A stretch of DNA of 64,000 nt. It comes from Flavihumibacter solisilvae (GTDB lineage: Bacteria > Bacteroidota > Bacteroidia > Chitinophagales > Chitinophagaceae). A program made the position numbers and the translations under genes. Positions 34,460-44,200 of this stretch are shown here, piece after piece. The notes below the pieces were generated by a model. The model searched no databases, was not told the DNA's origin, and worked only from the letters and a program-made list of their open reading frames with translations. The stretch covers positions 1 to 64,000 of the forward strand of contig NZ_JSVC01000006.1 of NCBI RefSeq assembly GCF_000814475.1. Reading direction: 5' to 3'. Positions within the stretch are counted from its first letter, which is position 1; every line of letters starts with the position of its first letter.

Positions 34460-36136
34460 CTACTTCTCACTCTTTTCTATACCGTCCCAGTCATCAGGCA
34501 CCCCACTGCTGATGTACCGTGCAGTCTTGCTTAAAAAGAAATGCGCCGTCATGTCTTCCGGATTCTGCTCAAGCACCTGCTGGAAGGAAAGAAAAGCCTG
34601 GGTGAAGGATCGTGTCAGGTAACTGCTGATGCCGGCTTTAAAAAGATCGAGGGTCGCCAGCTTTTTGGGAAACTGTCCAGCGGGCAAGGATGCGAAACAA
34701 TCAAAGATCGATATCGATTCTTTCTTCCCTTTTACGAGCACCTTACCCAAAGGCCGCAGGTAAAACGGCGCGGAAGCATCTACCTGGCACGCACAGGCCT
34801 CTGTAATCAGGATATCGGACTTATAATACTTGGTCAGGTCCTCGATCCGGGAAGCAGTGTTCACTGTGTCTGAAATGGTAGCCGCATCCAGCCGCTCATC
34901 ATCACCAGTGATGCCCATGATCAATGGACCGGTGTGCATACCAATGCCTATCCGGATTTCAGGATAATTTTTCTCATGGCACAAACTGTTCAGCTCCTCC
35001 ACCGCCTGCTGCATCTCGATCGCAGCTGCAATGGCATCATCTGCCTTACCTGGGAAAATGGCCATTATGGCATCGCCGAGATACTGGTTGATGAACCCGT
35101 TATGCTTCCGGATGATCGGCCCCATCTTCCCGTTAAAAGCACAGATAAAACTGAAATTGGCTTCGGGTGACATCTTCTCCGACAAAGTGGTGAACTCACG
35201 GATATCTGTAAATAATACCGTCACAACCTTCTCGACCTGGTCGCCAAGTTTTACATCAGTGATCAGTTTATGCCCCAGTGACCCGATGAATGCATAAGGC
35301 ACAAACTTTTCTGCAGCCTCGTAGATCCGGCGCATTACCTGCTCCCGCTCATTGGCCTCCCGGATACTCCTTTCATATAATAACGCGTTCTCAATGGCCG
35401 ACCCGCTTTGCGACGCAAAAGTGACCAGCAGCTTTAGATCGGCTGCCTTATAAGCTCCCGCTGTATCGGAAGCAAGTATAACGGCGCCCATCACCCGATG
35501 TTTCACTTTCAATGCCGCGTAAACGACCGAACGAACTTCCGACGGCACGATCTCCACACCCAACATGGCATTCGCATCATCGAGGATCTCAGACTGGCCA
35601 CTAAGCAAAAAACGAAGTAATGCTTCGCGATGCTGGTTCAGCCGGTCGCTGTCGGCCAGTAATTCCCCTCCTGACGCGATCACTTCCAGTTGCAGGTTTG
35701 ATTCGTTCCATAACACCACCACGGCGCGGTCAAACCGGATCGACCGCTTCGCTTCGTCGAGTGTGGTCTGGGCTATCGCCAACGGGCCTATGGACTGTGC
35801 CAGCTTCTCGGAGAAATTGAAGATCTGGTTTACCTCTTTATAAAGGCTGAGTACTTCATTACCGATATTTTTTCTTTCTGACTCTTTCTCTGCGAGCAAC
35901 ACCAGCAGGTCTGCAACCAAGGGGGCTTTTTCATCGCCACTCACCCAGCCAATGATCTCTCCCTCATTGTAAACCGGGTAACGATGCGCAGTAGCAACAA
36001 AAGCCGAACCTCCATGCAGTAATAGTCCGCCCGCCACATCCTCTATAACGATATTCGCCTTCAGCTTCGCAATGAAGGTGAGCGCGGACGAACCGTTTCT
36101 CTTATTGATGACATTTTTAAGTTGTACTGCAGCCAT
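34460..36136 (-). CDS. GAF domain/class III adenylate or guanylate cyclase
   Basis: The protein has 558 aa. An N-terminal sensor-like segment (1-80) precedes a GAF domain (about 115-270; AQTTLDEAKRSIRFDRAVVV) and then the class III cyclase domain (about 295-480). The cyclase has both metal-binding Asp contexts, VLFTDIREFTTLSEKMSP and NQYLGDAIMAIFPG. It also has ISDTVNTASRIEDL, with the Asn and Arg that stabilise the transition state. A TPR-like C-terminal helix pair (FTQAFLSFQQVLEQNPEDMT) ends the protein. It would make cAMP (or cGMP) in the cytoplasm in response to small-molecule or redox input through GAF. It is the last gene of the HK-RR-cyclase operon, 9 bases after the response regulator. 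Confidence 0.9.
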   Translation of the reverse strand: MAAVQLKNVINKRNGSSALTFIAKLKANIVIEDVAGGLLLHGGSAFVATAHRYPVYNEGEIIGWVSGDEKAPLVADLLVLLAEKESERKNIGNEVLSLYKEVNQIFNFSEKLAQSIGPLAIAQTTLDEAKRSIRFDRAVVVLWNESNLQLEVIASGGELLADSDRLNQHREALLRFLLSGQSEILDDANAMLGVEIVPSEVRSVVYAALKVKHRVMGAVILASDTAGAYKAADLKLLVTFASQSGSAIENALLYERSIREANEREQVMRRIYEAAEKFVPYAFIGSLGHKLITDVKLGDQVEKVVTVLFTDIREFTTLSEKMSPEANFSFICAFNGKMGPIIRKHNGFINQYLGDAIMAIFPGKADDAIAAAIEMQQAVEELNSLCHEKNYPEIRIGIGMHTGPLIMGITGDDERLDAATISDTVNTASRIEDLTKYYKSDILITEACACQVDASAPFYLRPLGKVLVKGKKESISIFDCFASLPAGQFPKKLATLDLFKAGISSYLTRSFTQAFLSFQQVLEQNPEDMTAHFFLSKTARYISSGVPDDWDGIEKSEK

Positions 36137-36145
36137 GTCAGGTGT

Positions 36146-36526
36146 TTATGCAAGCCCCAGGACAGAGCGGGCCTTACTCAGGATTACTTCCGGGTCAAAG
36201 GGTTTAGTCATATAGATATCGGCACCCACATCCTGCCCCTTCTGCCGGTCGAGCTCCTGTCCCTTCGCAGTAAGCAGGATGATAAAAACATGATCGAGCG
36301 ACAATTCCTTTTTTACTTTCCGGCACACTTCCATTCCATTCAACCTCGGCATCATCACATCCAGGAATACGAGCCCGGGCAGCTCATCCTGGATGATCTC
36401 CAGCGCTTCTTCACCATTCGACGCAGTGAAAAAATGAACGCCCTCATCTTCCAGCTCCTCAAGCGTCTGCTCAATCAGCATCCGGATATGCGGCTCATCG
36501 TCTACTATCAGTATTTTCTTTTCCAT
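36146..36526 (-). CDS. Single-domain response regulator (CheY-like)
   Basis: The protein has 126 aa and is one receiver domain with no output. The acidic pair is in ILIVDDEPHIRM, the phospho-acceptor Asp in LVFLDVMMPRLNG (about residue 56), the conserved Thr in FIILLTAKG, and Lys in MTKPFDPEVI. It is encoded between the hybrid kinase (6-base gap) and the cyclase (9-base gap), so it probably relays phosphate from the kinase and/or controls the cyclase (inference). Confidence 0.95.
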   Translation of the reverse strand: MEKKILIVDDEPHIRMLIEQTLEELEDEGVHFFTASNGEEALEIIQDELPGLVFLDVMMPRLNGMEVCRKVKKELSLDHVFIILLTAKGQELDRQKGQDVGADIYMTKPFDPEVILSKARSVLGLA

Positions 36527-36532
36527 ATATCG

Positions 36533-39500
36533 TTATTGATAAACTAAGAACAATACATTTTCCATCCCCTTTTCGAATCGTAAAGCATGTACAATTTCCT
36601 GCTTTGCTGAAAGGATTGAATTGATGATAACAATATCGGGTTGTGAGGCCACCACTTTTTCCGCCAGCTCATTTCCGTCCGATTCCACCACCTGGTATCC
36701 TTTGGCCTGCAACACGTCTGAGAGCGATTTAATGGCCGTACTGTCCACATCCACAACCATTACCTTCTTTCTTGATTTTCCCTGTTCAAGAAGATGCCCT
36801 ACTTCAGCAAACAATTCCGTTGTATTGATGGGTTTGGTGAGATAACGGTCTACGCCTATCCGGTATCCGCGGGTCTTGTCCTGTACTATCGACAAAACAA
36901 TGATCGGGATATCCATAGTCAAGGGATCATTCTTCAGGATGGCGGCCACATCAAACCCGTTCATTTCAGGCATCATGATATCGAGGATCACAAGATCGGG
37001 CCGTTGTTTCCGGATCGCAGCTATGGCTTCTTTTCCATTGCTTGCTTCTTCCACATGGTAACCTGCTTCACTGAGCTCCTGCTGCAGTAAGGAACGGATG
37101 GAATTATCGTCGTCAACAACCAGGATTGAAGTATTTCCTTTGTTCAATGCCGTACCGGCCATCTGTACTTTCAATTGCTGAAGCAATGCATCCAGTTGAA
37201 TTGGTTTGATCGCCGCCTTCTCCTGTAGTGGCAGGGCGAAGAAGAATGTACTGCCTTTGCCCGGTTCACTTTCCAGCCAGATGTGACCATTATGGTGCTC
37301 AACGATCTCTTTGCAAATCGGCAGGCCAAGCCCTGTACCCTTAGGTTTGTCAGTCAGCGTATCGCCACCCACCTGTTTGAACTGTTCAAATACCGCTTTG
37401 TGATCTGCCGCCGCAATGCCGATCCCGGTATCGGCCACGCTCACCTGCAGTTCATTATCCTTCACGTAAGCCGAGCAGGTAATCTTTCCTTCATTGGTAA
37501 ATTTCACGGCATTTGAAATCAGGTTCACTATTACCTGGATGAGTTTATCGTGGTCTCCATATACAGGCGGAATGTTAGCCGCAATATTTCTTTCAAGCTG
37601 CAGGTTCTTGTGCTCGAGCAAAGAAGATGTCGCAGCTATCGCCCGTTCCATAACCTCGGCCATTGATACTTCACCCATATTCCATTCCATCTTTCCGGCT
37701 TCAATTTTGGCAAGATCCAGCACATCATTGATAAGATGCGTCAGCCGCTCTCCTTCGGAGATGACCACATGCAGGTTCTCACTGACCTGCTGCGCCGCTT
37801 TCTCCGTTTTGGGATCTGCTTTGTCGATCGAAGGGAAGATCTTTTCCTCCAGTCGTTTCCTGATGATCTTCGCAAATCCAAGCACCGAAGTGAGTGGTGT
37901 GCGCAGTTCATGGCTTACGGTCGACAGGAAAGCACTCTTCGCAGCATTCGCTTTCTCTGCAGTCTTTCGTGCCTCTTCGGCTTCCATCTTCGCGGTCTGC
38001 AGTTCGTCGAATAGTTTCGCTTTCCTGAACGCCATTCCCACAGAACCTGCAATGGTCGTGAGTAAGCGCTGGTCATCGGTCGTAAACCTGTTCATTTTTT
38101 CCGTGGATTGCACACTCAGCACACCTATTACTTCTTCTCCAACGGGAATGGGCACCCCAAGATAGGATGCTGCAGGAATGCCTATTGCTGCGAAACCCAG
38201 TTCATTGGAGGTCCGCGTAACATCCTTGTTGATCAGTAAGGGCTCCCCGGACAGGATGATTCTTGAAGTAAGTCCCTCGCCGAGTTTCATCGGCGGCAGG
38301 TCATCACCCACCTGGTAAGGAAAGGAAATGGTTTTTGTACGCGGGTCAAGCAACGCAACATAAACGATATTGGCCCGGAACAACTCGAGCAACTGGTCGC
38401 CAACCAGCCTGATCAGGCTGTCGAGGCTTTGTTTCGATACTGCCTGCAGGTCCATCTCCCTCACCAGTGCATCCTGCACATTGTTAATCACAGCAAGTTC
38501 CTCCACGCGCTGACTCAACTGGAAGGTCCGGTCCGATACCAGTTTCTCTAGTTCACGGTGCTTTTCTTTCAGGTGCCTGGTACGATAAAGTATGTACCCG
38601 TACACCAGGCCGATCAGGGCCAGCAAATAAAGCACGTAAGCCCACCAGGTGCGCCACCAGGGCGGGTGTACAGTGAATGAATACACTGCCTCTTCACTCA
38701 GCTTCCGGTAAACATTCCTTGCCCGCACATGGAATCGATACTCGCCCTCGGGCAGGTTGGTGTATTCTTTATAGTAGTTATTGTCCCAGTGACTCCAGCC
38801 ATCTTCAAAACCTTCGAGCCACGACTGGTACAGGGTCTTTTCTTCCTGCTCATAAAATGGTGCTGCATATTCAAACCGGAGGGCATTGTTCCGGTTATTG
38901 GTGTTGCTTGCCGAAACGAAACGCATCAGGGTTTTAAAGGGAAGATCGTAGTCCTTTTTTATTTTGCTGTCGTACCGTACCAGTCCATCGGTAGTGCAAA
39001 ACCATACTATCCCATCCTTGTCCGGATAGATCTTTCCCACTACAGTCTGGTCTGCGACCGGTAATAAAGCGGTCTTGTTGATCCTGTATTTGCCATCGGG
39101 TTGTGGTTCAGCGATAATGGTCTGTTCGCCAAACCGGATCCAGACCGTGCCTGCGGAATCTCCCACCATATCGAATTGCTCCACACCCCTGCCAAGCCAG
39201 GTGCTGGCGAAAGTGGTGTCTTTGAAGAAACGCTGTTTTTTTTGGTCAAATCGATAAATCAGGGTATCAGCGGGAAAGTAGTTCTCGTCCTTTACGTGCC
39301 ACACGCCACCCAGTGCATTTCTGAAGCCGTCTTTTTCATCATATTTCCTGTATTTGAACTTAGACAGGTCAGGCTTCCCTTGGCTGTCAAAAGCAGGCGT
39401 TACAAGGTAAATCACGCCGCTCTGCGTTCCCGCCCAGAATGTACCATCGTTATTCTCACCAAAAGTCCAGTACTGTTCCTGCATGTCAGGGATATATCCC

Positions 39501-40894
39501 AGGTAGCTGAATAAACTGCCTGGCCGCTCCCTGTAAAAGATGGCCACACCAAACGTGGAGCCTCCCAACAATACATCAGGATGGTCTTTGAGAATATGCA
39601 CACCGGACAACTGCATATCACCACCTATAGAACTGCGGATGTTTGAAACCCGCGCGTCTTTGATGGCAAACAGGCCATCGTTCGGAACGTAAAGCGTCTG
39701 GCCATCTGAAACCAGGTTGAATGTCTGGTTCTGTGGAATATTTTTTACGTTTTCGAAGTACCTGGACCTGGGGTTGAAATGGAGGAGTCCGTTAGTAGTA
39801 CCAACATAAATCTGGTCTAGATGGCGGCTAATTGTTAGTGTTGATGTGAAGATTCCCGACTGGCTGGTAAATCGGGTCAACGGGGAACTCATTTCCACTT
39901 TTGAAATCCCGTTATCGAGTGCCAGCCAGATGTTTCCCTTGCTGTCAGGATAAACGGCATAAACAGACTCGTCCTGCAGTCCGGTGCCCCTGTTGAGCAG
40001 TTGAATGATTTTTCCATCACTGCCGATTATGGCCAGCCCCTTGCCCGTGGTGGAGAAGACATAGTCACCGTTATCAGTCCGGATTCCTTTGTACAGGGTT
40101 GATTCCTTCAGCAGCTGGTCCACATCAGTTTGCAATGGGCGGAAACTGTTGCCGTCGAACACGAAGAGCCCACTGTAAAATAATCCCAACAGTAATTTAT
40201 CTTTTCCATAGGGCAGCATCACCTGCATCCTTTCCTTGCCGGCAAATTCACTCCCCGGTATCAGCTGTAGCGAATCGTTTTCCATTTTCAGCAAGCCAAC
40301 ACCCTGCTCATGCACGTAATAAGTTCCGTTCTGGTAGAATGCATACATGAACCTTGTCTGGGGCTCCCAGCTTTTTACTTCGTTTTTTTCGTTAATTCGG
40401 AATATGCGCTCCCTTGATTGGAAGTAGGTGCCGCGGTCGGTAACATAAACAGTCCATACATCATAAAAATTTCGCAGGGAATCCGGCACATGGGGCAGGA
40501 ATGAGACAAGTTTTGTCTGGCCCAGACTGTCTTTATCGATGTAACCAAAATTGCCAATGTCACCGAAGTAGATGCGCCCGTTCTTATCTTTTGCGAAGGA
40601 CCTGATGAGGCCAGAGCCTGCATCATTGGTAGTGAGTTTGCGCCATTTCACGCCATCATATTCCAGCAGAGCATTCTGGATGCCGAAGTACATGATGCCA
40701 TCCTTGTCTTCCATAACAGCGAAAACCTGTGGCGATCCGCGATATTGCTTCGGTGTATAGTTCGTGATAAAAGGCAGGCCTTGCTCTGCGTGATTTTGTG
40801 CCCGCGAAGGGGTACATGGCAGCAGGGACAGCAGTCCATAGAATAGCGTTACGGACAGCAGGAACTTGTAATTCGTCCTTGGGTAGTTTCGCAT
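36533..40894 (-). CDS. Hybrid sensor histidine kinase with propeller sensor, GAF and two receivers
   Basis: The protein has 1453 aa. It has a signal peptide (LLSVTLFYGLLSLLPCTPSR) and a periplasmic two-bladed propeller sensor of 'reg_prop' repeats (GIMYFGIQNALLEYDGVKWR, DSKGNIWLALDNGISKVEMS and others). Next come a Y_Y_Y domain (about 665-745), a transmembrane helix (about 750-772) and a GAF domain (about 800-950). The kinase core has HisKA (LSTVSHELRTPLTSVLGFAK, His near 990) and HATPase (VNLISNAVKFTNEG, DTGIGIA, GTGLGLPICKEI). Receiver 1 has VILDIMMPEMNG with Asp near 1303. Receiver 2 (about 1375-1453) has Asn in place of the phospho-acceptor (IVIINSILS) and ends early. It is a one-protein signalling chain of the Bacteroidota hybrid two-component type but lacks the usual AraC output. 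It leads the operon. Confidence 0.92.
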   Translation of the reverse strand: MRNYPRTNYKFLLSVTLFYGLLSLLPCTPSRAQNHAEQGLPFITNYTPKQYRGSPQVFAVMEDKDGIMYFGIQNALLEYDGVKWRKLTTNDAGSGLIRSFAKDKNGRIYFGDIGNFGYIDKDSLGQTKLVSFLPHVPDSLRNFYDVWTVYVTDRGTYFQSRERIFRINEKNEVKSWEPQTRFMYAFYQNGTYYVHEQGVGLLKMENDSLQLIPGSEFAGKERMQVMLPYGKDKLLLGLFYSGLFVFDGNSFRPLQTDVDQLLKESTLYKGIRTDNGDYVFSTTGKGLAIIGSDGKIIQLLNRGTGLQDESVYAVYPDSKGNIWLALDNGISKVEMSSPLTRFTSQSGIFTSTLTISRHLDQIYVGTTNGLLHFNPRSRYFENVKNIPQNQTFNLVSDGQTLYVPNDGLFAIKDARVSNIRSSIGGDMQLSGVHILKDHPDVLLGGSTFGVAIFYRERPGSLFSYLGYIPDMQEQYWTFGENNDGTFWAGTQSGVIYLVTPAFDSQGKPDLSKFKYRKYDEKDGFRNALGGVWHVKDENYFPADTLIYRFDQKKQRFFKDTTFASTWLGRGVEQFDMVGDSAGTVWIRFGEQTIIAEPQPDGKYRINKTALLPVADQTVVGKIYPDKDGIVWFCTTDGLVRYDSKIKKDYDLPFKTLMRFVSASNTNNRNNALRFEYAAPFYEQEEKTLYQSWLEGFEDGWSHWDNNYYKEYTNLPEGEYRFHVRARNVYRKLSEEAVYSFTVHPPWWRTWWAYVLYLLALIGLVYGYILYRTRHLKEKHRELEKLVSDRTFQLSQRVEELAVINNVQDALVREMDLQAVSKQSLDSLIRLVGDQLLELFRANIVYVALLDPRTKTISFPYQVGDDLPPMKLGEGLTSRIILSGEPLLINKDVTRTSNELGFAAIGIPAASYLGVPIPVGEEVIGVLSVQSTEKMNRFTTDDQRLLTTIAGSVGMAFRKAKLFDELQTAKMEAEEARKTAEKANAAKSAFLSTVSHELRTPLTSVLGFAKIIRKRLEEKIFPSIDKADPKTEKAAQQVSENLHVVISEGERLTHLINDVLDLAKIEAGKMEWNMGEVSMAEVMERAIAATSSLLEHKNLQLERNIAANIPPVYGDHDKLIQVIVNLISNAVKFTNEGKITCSAYVKDNELQVSVADTGIGIAAADHKAVFEQFKQVGGDTLTDKPKGTGLGLPICKEIVEHHNGHIWLESEPGKGSTFFFALPLQEKAAIKPIQLDALLQQLKVQMAGTALNKGNTSILVVDDDNSIRSLLQQELSEAGYHVEEASNGKEAIAAIRKQRPDLVILDIMMPEMNGFDVAAILKNDPLTMDIPIIVLSIVQDKTRGYRIGVDRYLTKPINTTELFAEVGHLLEQGKSRKKVMVVDVDSTAIKSLSDVLQAKGYQVVESDGNELAEKVVASQPDIVIINSILSAKQEIVHALRFEKGMENVLFLVYQ

Positions 40895-41204
40895 CTGAAC
40901 AGGAAAATGGGTGTAATAATCCGTTCAAAGGGTATGCGATGGTTCAGGGGGTTCGGGTAGTAAGTGCGTTCGAGGGCAGCAGCGTTCGGAAGTAGTTGGG
41001 CGTATCATTCAACTGTGCCCTGATAAGTTGAATTTAACCCTTTTTATTAATTATTTCAGGAGAATTTGAACTGCGCGGTATTGGCGGCACGTTTGACACC
41101 TCGCGGCTGCGGCTAAGCGAAGATGGGGCGGAAATCTGCAAATGACTATGAGAATCCAGTACCGGGTATTATATTTAGAGATAATAGTCTCTTAACCCTG
41201 ACCA
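40895..41204. other. 310-base divergent intergenic region
   Basis: This is noncoding sequence between the hybrid kinase (minus) and the T9SS cargo gene (plus). Apart from the plus-strand promoter candidate at 41147-41177, I see only a GC-rich stretch around 41070-41135 with no clear repeat and no coding pattern. TACCCTTTG in front of the kinase gene (minus strand, near 40938) is a poor -7 with one base too many. Confidence 0.5.
41147..41177 (+). promoter_or_regulatory. Candidate promoter for the 1620-aa secreted protein
   Basis: TATG (41147-41150), 19 bases, TATATTTA (41170-41177) differs from the consensus TTTG-N19-TANNTTTG at one position in each element. It ends 27 bases before the ATG. 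Confidence 0.45.
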
Positions 41205-44200
41205 ATGCGAGCTGCCAGAGCCCTGCCCTTATTCCTCATAACCGTAATTTTCTGCATCTCCGCCAACGCGCAGATGCGTAAGGTCTATACCGACGTAAAC
41301 CCAGACAACCAACTTTTAAAACTGGATTTTTTTAACCAGGCTGAAGGCTATGCGGCGTTCACTGATTTTATTGGCTATTCCGCTGATACCGGTCATACCT
41401 GGACGAAAAGACCAATTACCCTTTCCAATGTAAATTACAACGGCTTTCCGGCCAACCTCACGTTCGGCTTTGGCATTAACGGCGTGAAGGCCTTTGATCG
41501 CAACAACCTGCTGGTGTACGGCCACTATGGATTTGTTTCTGCAATACTCAGCTCCAACAATGGAGGTGCCACTTATACACTCATTGAGTATTCCCGGTAT
41601 GACCCGAGGTCATTTAACGGCGGGTTTACAGATATGATCTTCCCGGAAAACAACAACACCGGTTACGTCATAGACCAAAATCGGGTACTAAAAACAACCA
41701 ACAGAGGCGTTACCTGGCAAACATCCCATGCTGACCAGTTTGGCAATCTCGATCATCTCCAGGCCGTTGATAACCTCACTGTTTTTGCCCTCGGGATTAC
41801 TCCAACCGCCAACAAGTTACTTAAAACGATAGATGGTGGCATCAGCTGGATCAACGTAACGTTGCCCATAGTTCCAGACGGATATATTATACACGCTGAT
41901 TTTTTGAACAGGAACATTGGTTGGATAAGCATGGTCGGATCGGAAAATGGCCAGTACATATTCAAGACTACCGACGGCGGAACAAGCTGGGTACCAATGA
42001 CAGATCCCATTGCATCCCCATTTGCCACCGCTAAAATGAAATTCATCAGTGAGTCAACAGGCTATGCGCTGTATGGCTATTTCGTATTTAAAACCATTGA
42101 CAGCGGTAAAACATGGGAACCCCTGCCACGTGACAACAATTTTGAAAAGCTTTATGGCAGGCACCTGGATCTCCAGTTCCGCGCACCTTCCCAGCTTTGG
42201 GCAGGCGGCGACCATGGATTCATTGAACTGAGTATGAATGGCGGTGGTACTCCCTTTCCCAAAGCTTATTTCAAAACAGATACCATTGGTGTTACTGCCA
42301 CCGGCACAGTGAAGCTACTCAACTTCTCCAATCCAGCTCATACAGCTGAATGGTTTGTAAACGGTAACAAAGTAAGCAATGGTTACAATGCATCATATAC
42401 ACACCAGGATGGCATACTCGAAGACACGATCATGCTTGTTGTATCAAATGGAACTCATAATGATACAGCGATAAAGATCCAGGGTATCAATCCCCCGCTG
42501 ATCATCTATTCTTTCTCACCAACTATGGCAAAGAATGGTACGGAAGTGATCATAACCGGAAGCAATTTCTTCAATACAAAATCTGTAAAATTTGGCGGCG
42601 TAGACGCAGCCTGGTTTACAGTCGAATCCCTGACCCGTATCAGGGCTATCGTGGGAAATGGCGCCACTGGTTCAGTGACGGTTTCAACAGAACAAGGTAC
42701 CGTGGGCAGCAAACCAGGATTCGTATTTTTTCACCCACCAGCTGTAGATCTGCCGATCACCGTCAGCGACACTATCTTATGCAAGTCAGAACCTGTCCGG
42801 ATCACTATCAGCAATACAGAACCGAATGTGCGTTATACGCTGAAAGACAACAACTGGAAAGAATATGGTTCAGTAGAAAGTTCTGGAGGTACTGTACAAT
42901 TGTTTACTAACCCTATTTCCGAGCCGGGCCGGTACACCATCTGGGCAAGCCGAACGAATATCAATTACACATTGGGATTTACGACATCCATTAATATCAG
43001 TGTTGAAAAAACGAGGTCCGTTTTTGTCGCCGAAAAAGTGAACCTGGTGCCTGGTGAAACCACCGGTTTTTCTACCCGGTCTTACGAAGCCAGCAACTTC
43101 CAGTGGCAGTTTAACGATGGGGCCAGTATCACTTCTTCAACACAGGCCCGGCCTTCAGGAATCAGTTATTCCTCACCCGGACAAAAATCGCTCACACTTC
43201 TCAGCATCAGCGCAAATGGTTGTCGCGATACCGTTACCGGGATTGCCCTGACGGTTGTGAACCCACCTTCGGGTGCAGCAAATTGTTTCGGTCTTTCGGT
43301 ACCCGATTCACTACTTGGCTACCAGCCGGAACAATTCATGCAACTGAATAAGGTATTACTTGCCGGCAATGGCGAATATTACCTTAGCGGAAGAGGTAAC
43401 AAACCACTATTGAACAGCAGGTATGGCAGGAGCGTAAAGATCCCATATGAGAATGCCGGCTTTTTTGCTGATTATTCGGCTGACGGTCTACTGAAATGGT
43501 ACATTCACCTGCCTGGAAGCATCGATGCTGCGGATAAAGACAATTCGGGAAATATTTATATCCTTGGAAGCTGCCATGAATTGAATTACCTCTATTTACC
43601 CGGCGGAGATTCCATCAGGATCACTTCAACCAATCCCAATGCGCCTGACTATTCCGACAAGATAAATGGCTTTATCCTGAAGATAGACGCTAACGGGAAG
43701 TATCTCTGGCATTCAATCCTGAGTGACCCCAGTCCCATATTCCAGGGATATCCTGTAAGGGGAGGTTTACCTGATCACATTAAAGTACAAGGCAACAGGA
43801 TCGTAGTTTCAGGACGCAGCCTGGCAAATCTCGATTATGTCCAAAAGAGCAATACAACTGTTGTGCACAGACTTCAGAACTCTGGCTATGAAAACGACAT
43901 GCAAAATGCATTCATATTATCAATAACGAGCGATGGCTCCTATCTGTGGCATAATTACCTGACAAACGGGGCAACAAACCAGATGAAGGGTATAACAGGT
44001 CTTGCATTTGATAAAGGCGGCAATTGCCTTATCGGGGGTTATTATGAAGACCATGTTGAAATAACTGATGCCACAAACCAGAAACTCAGGTTGAGCGGCC
44101 GGTATGCGAGTGTTCAGTCTTACCTGTTTAAGCTTGATGCCACAGGAAAAATGATGTGGCATGCAGTTCTGCGAAATGAAGACGATTTCAAAGAGGTACA

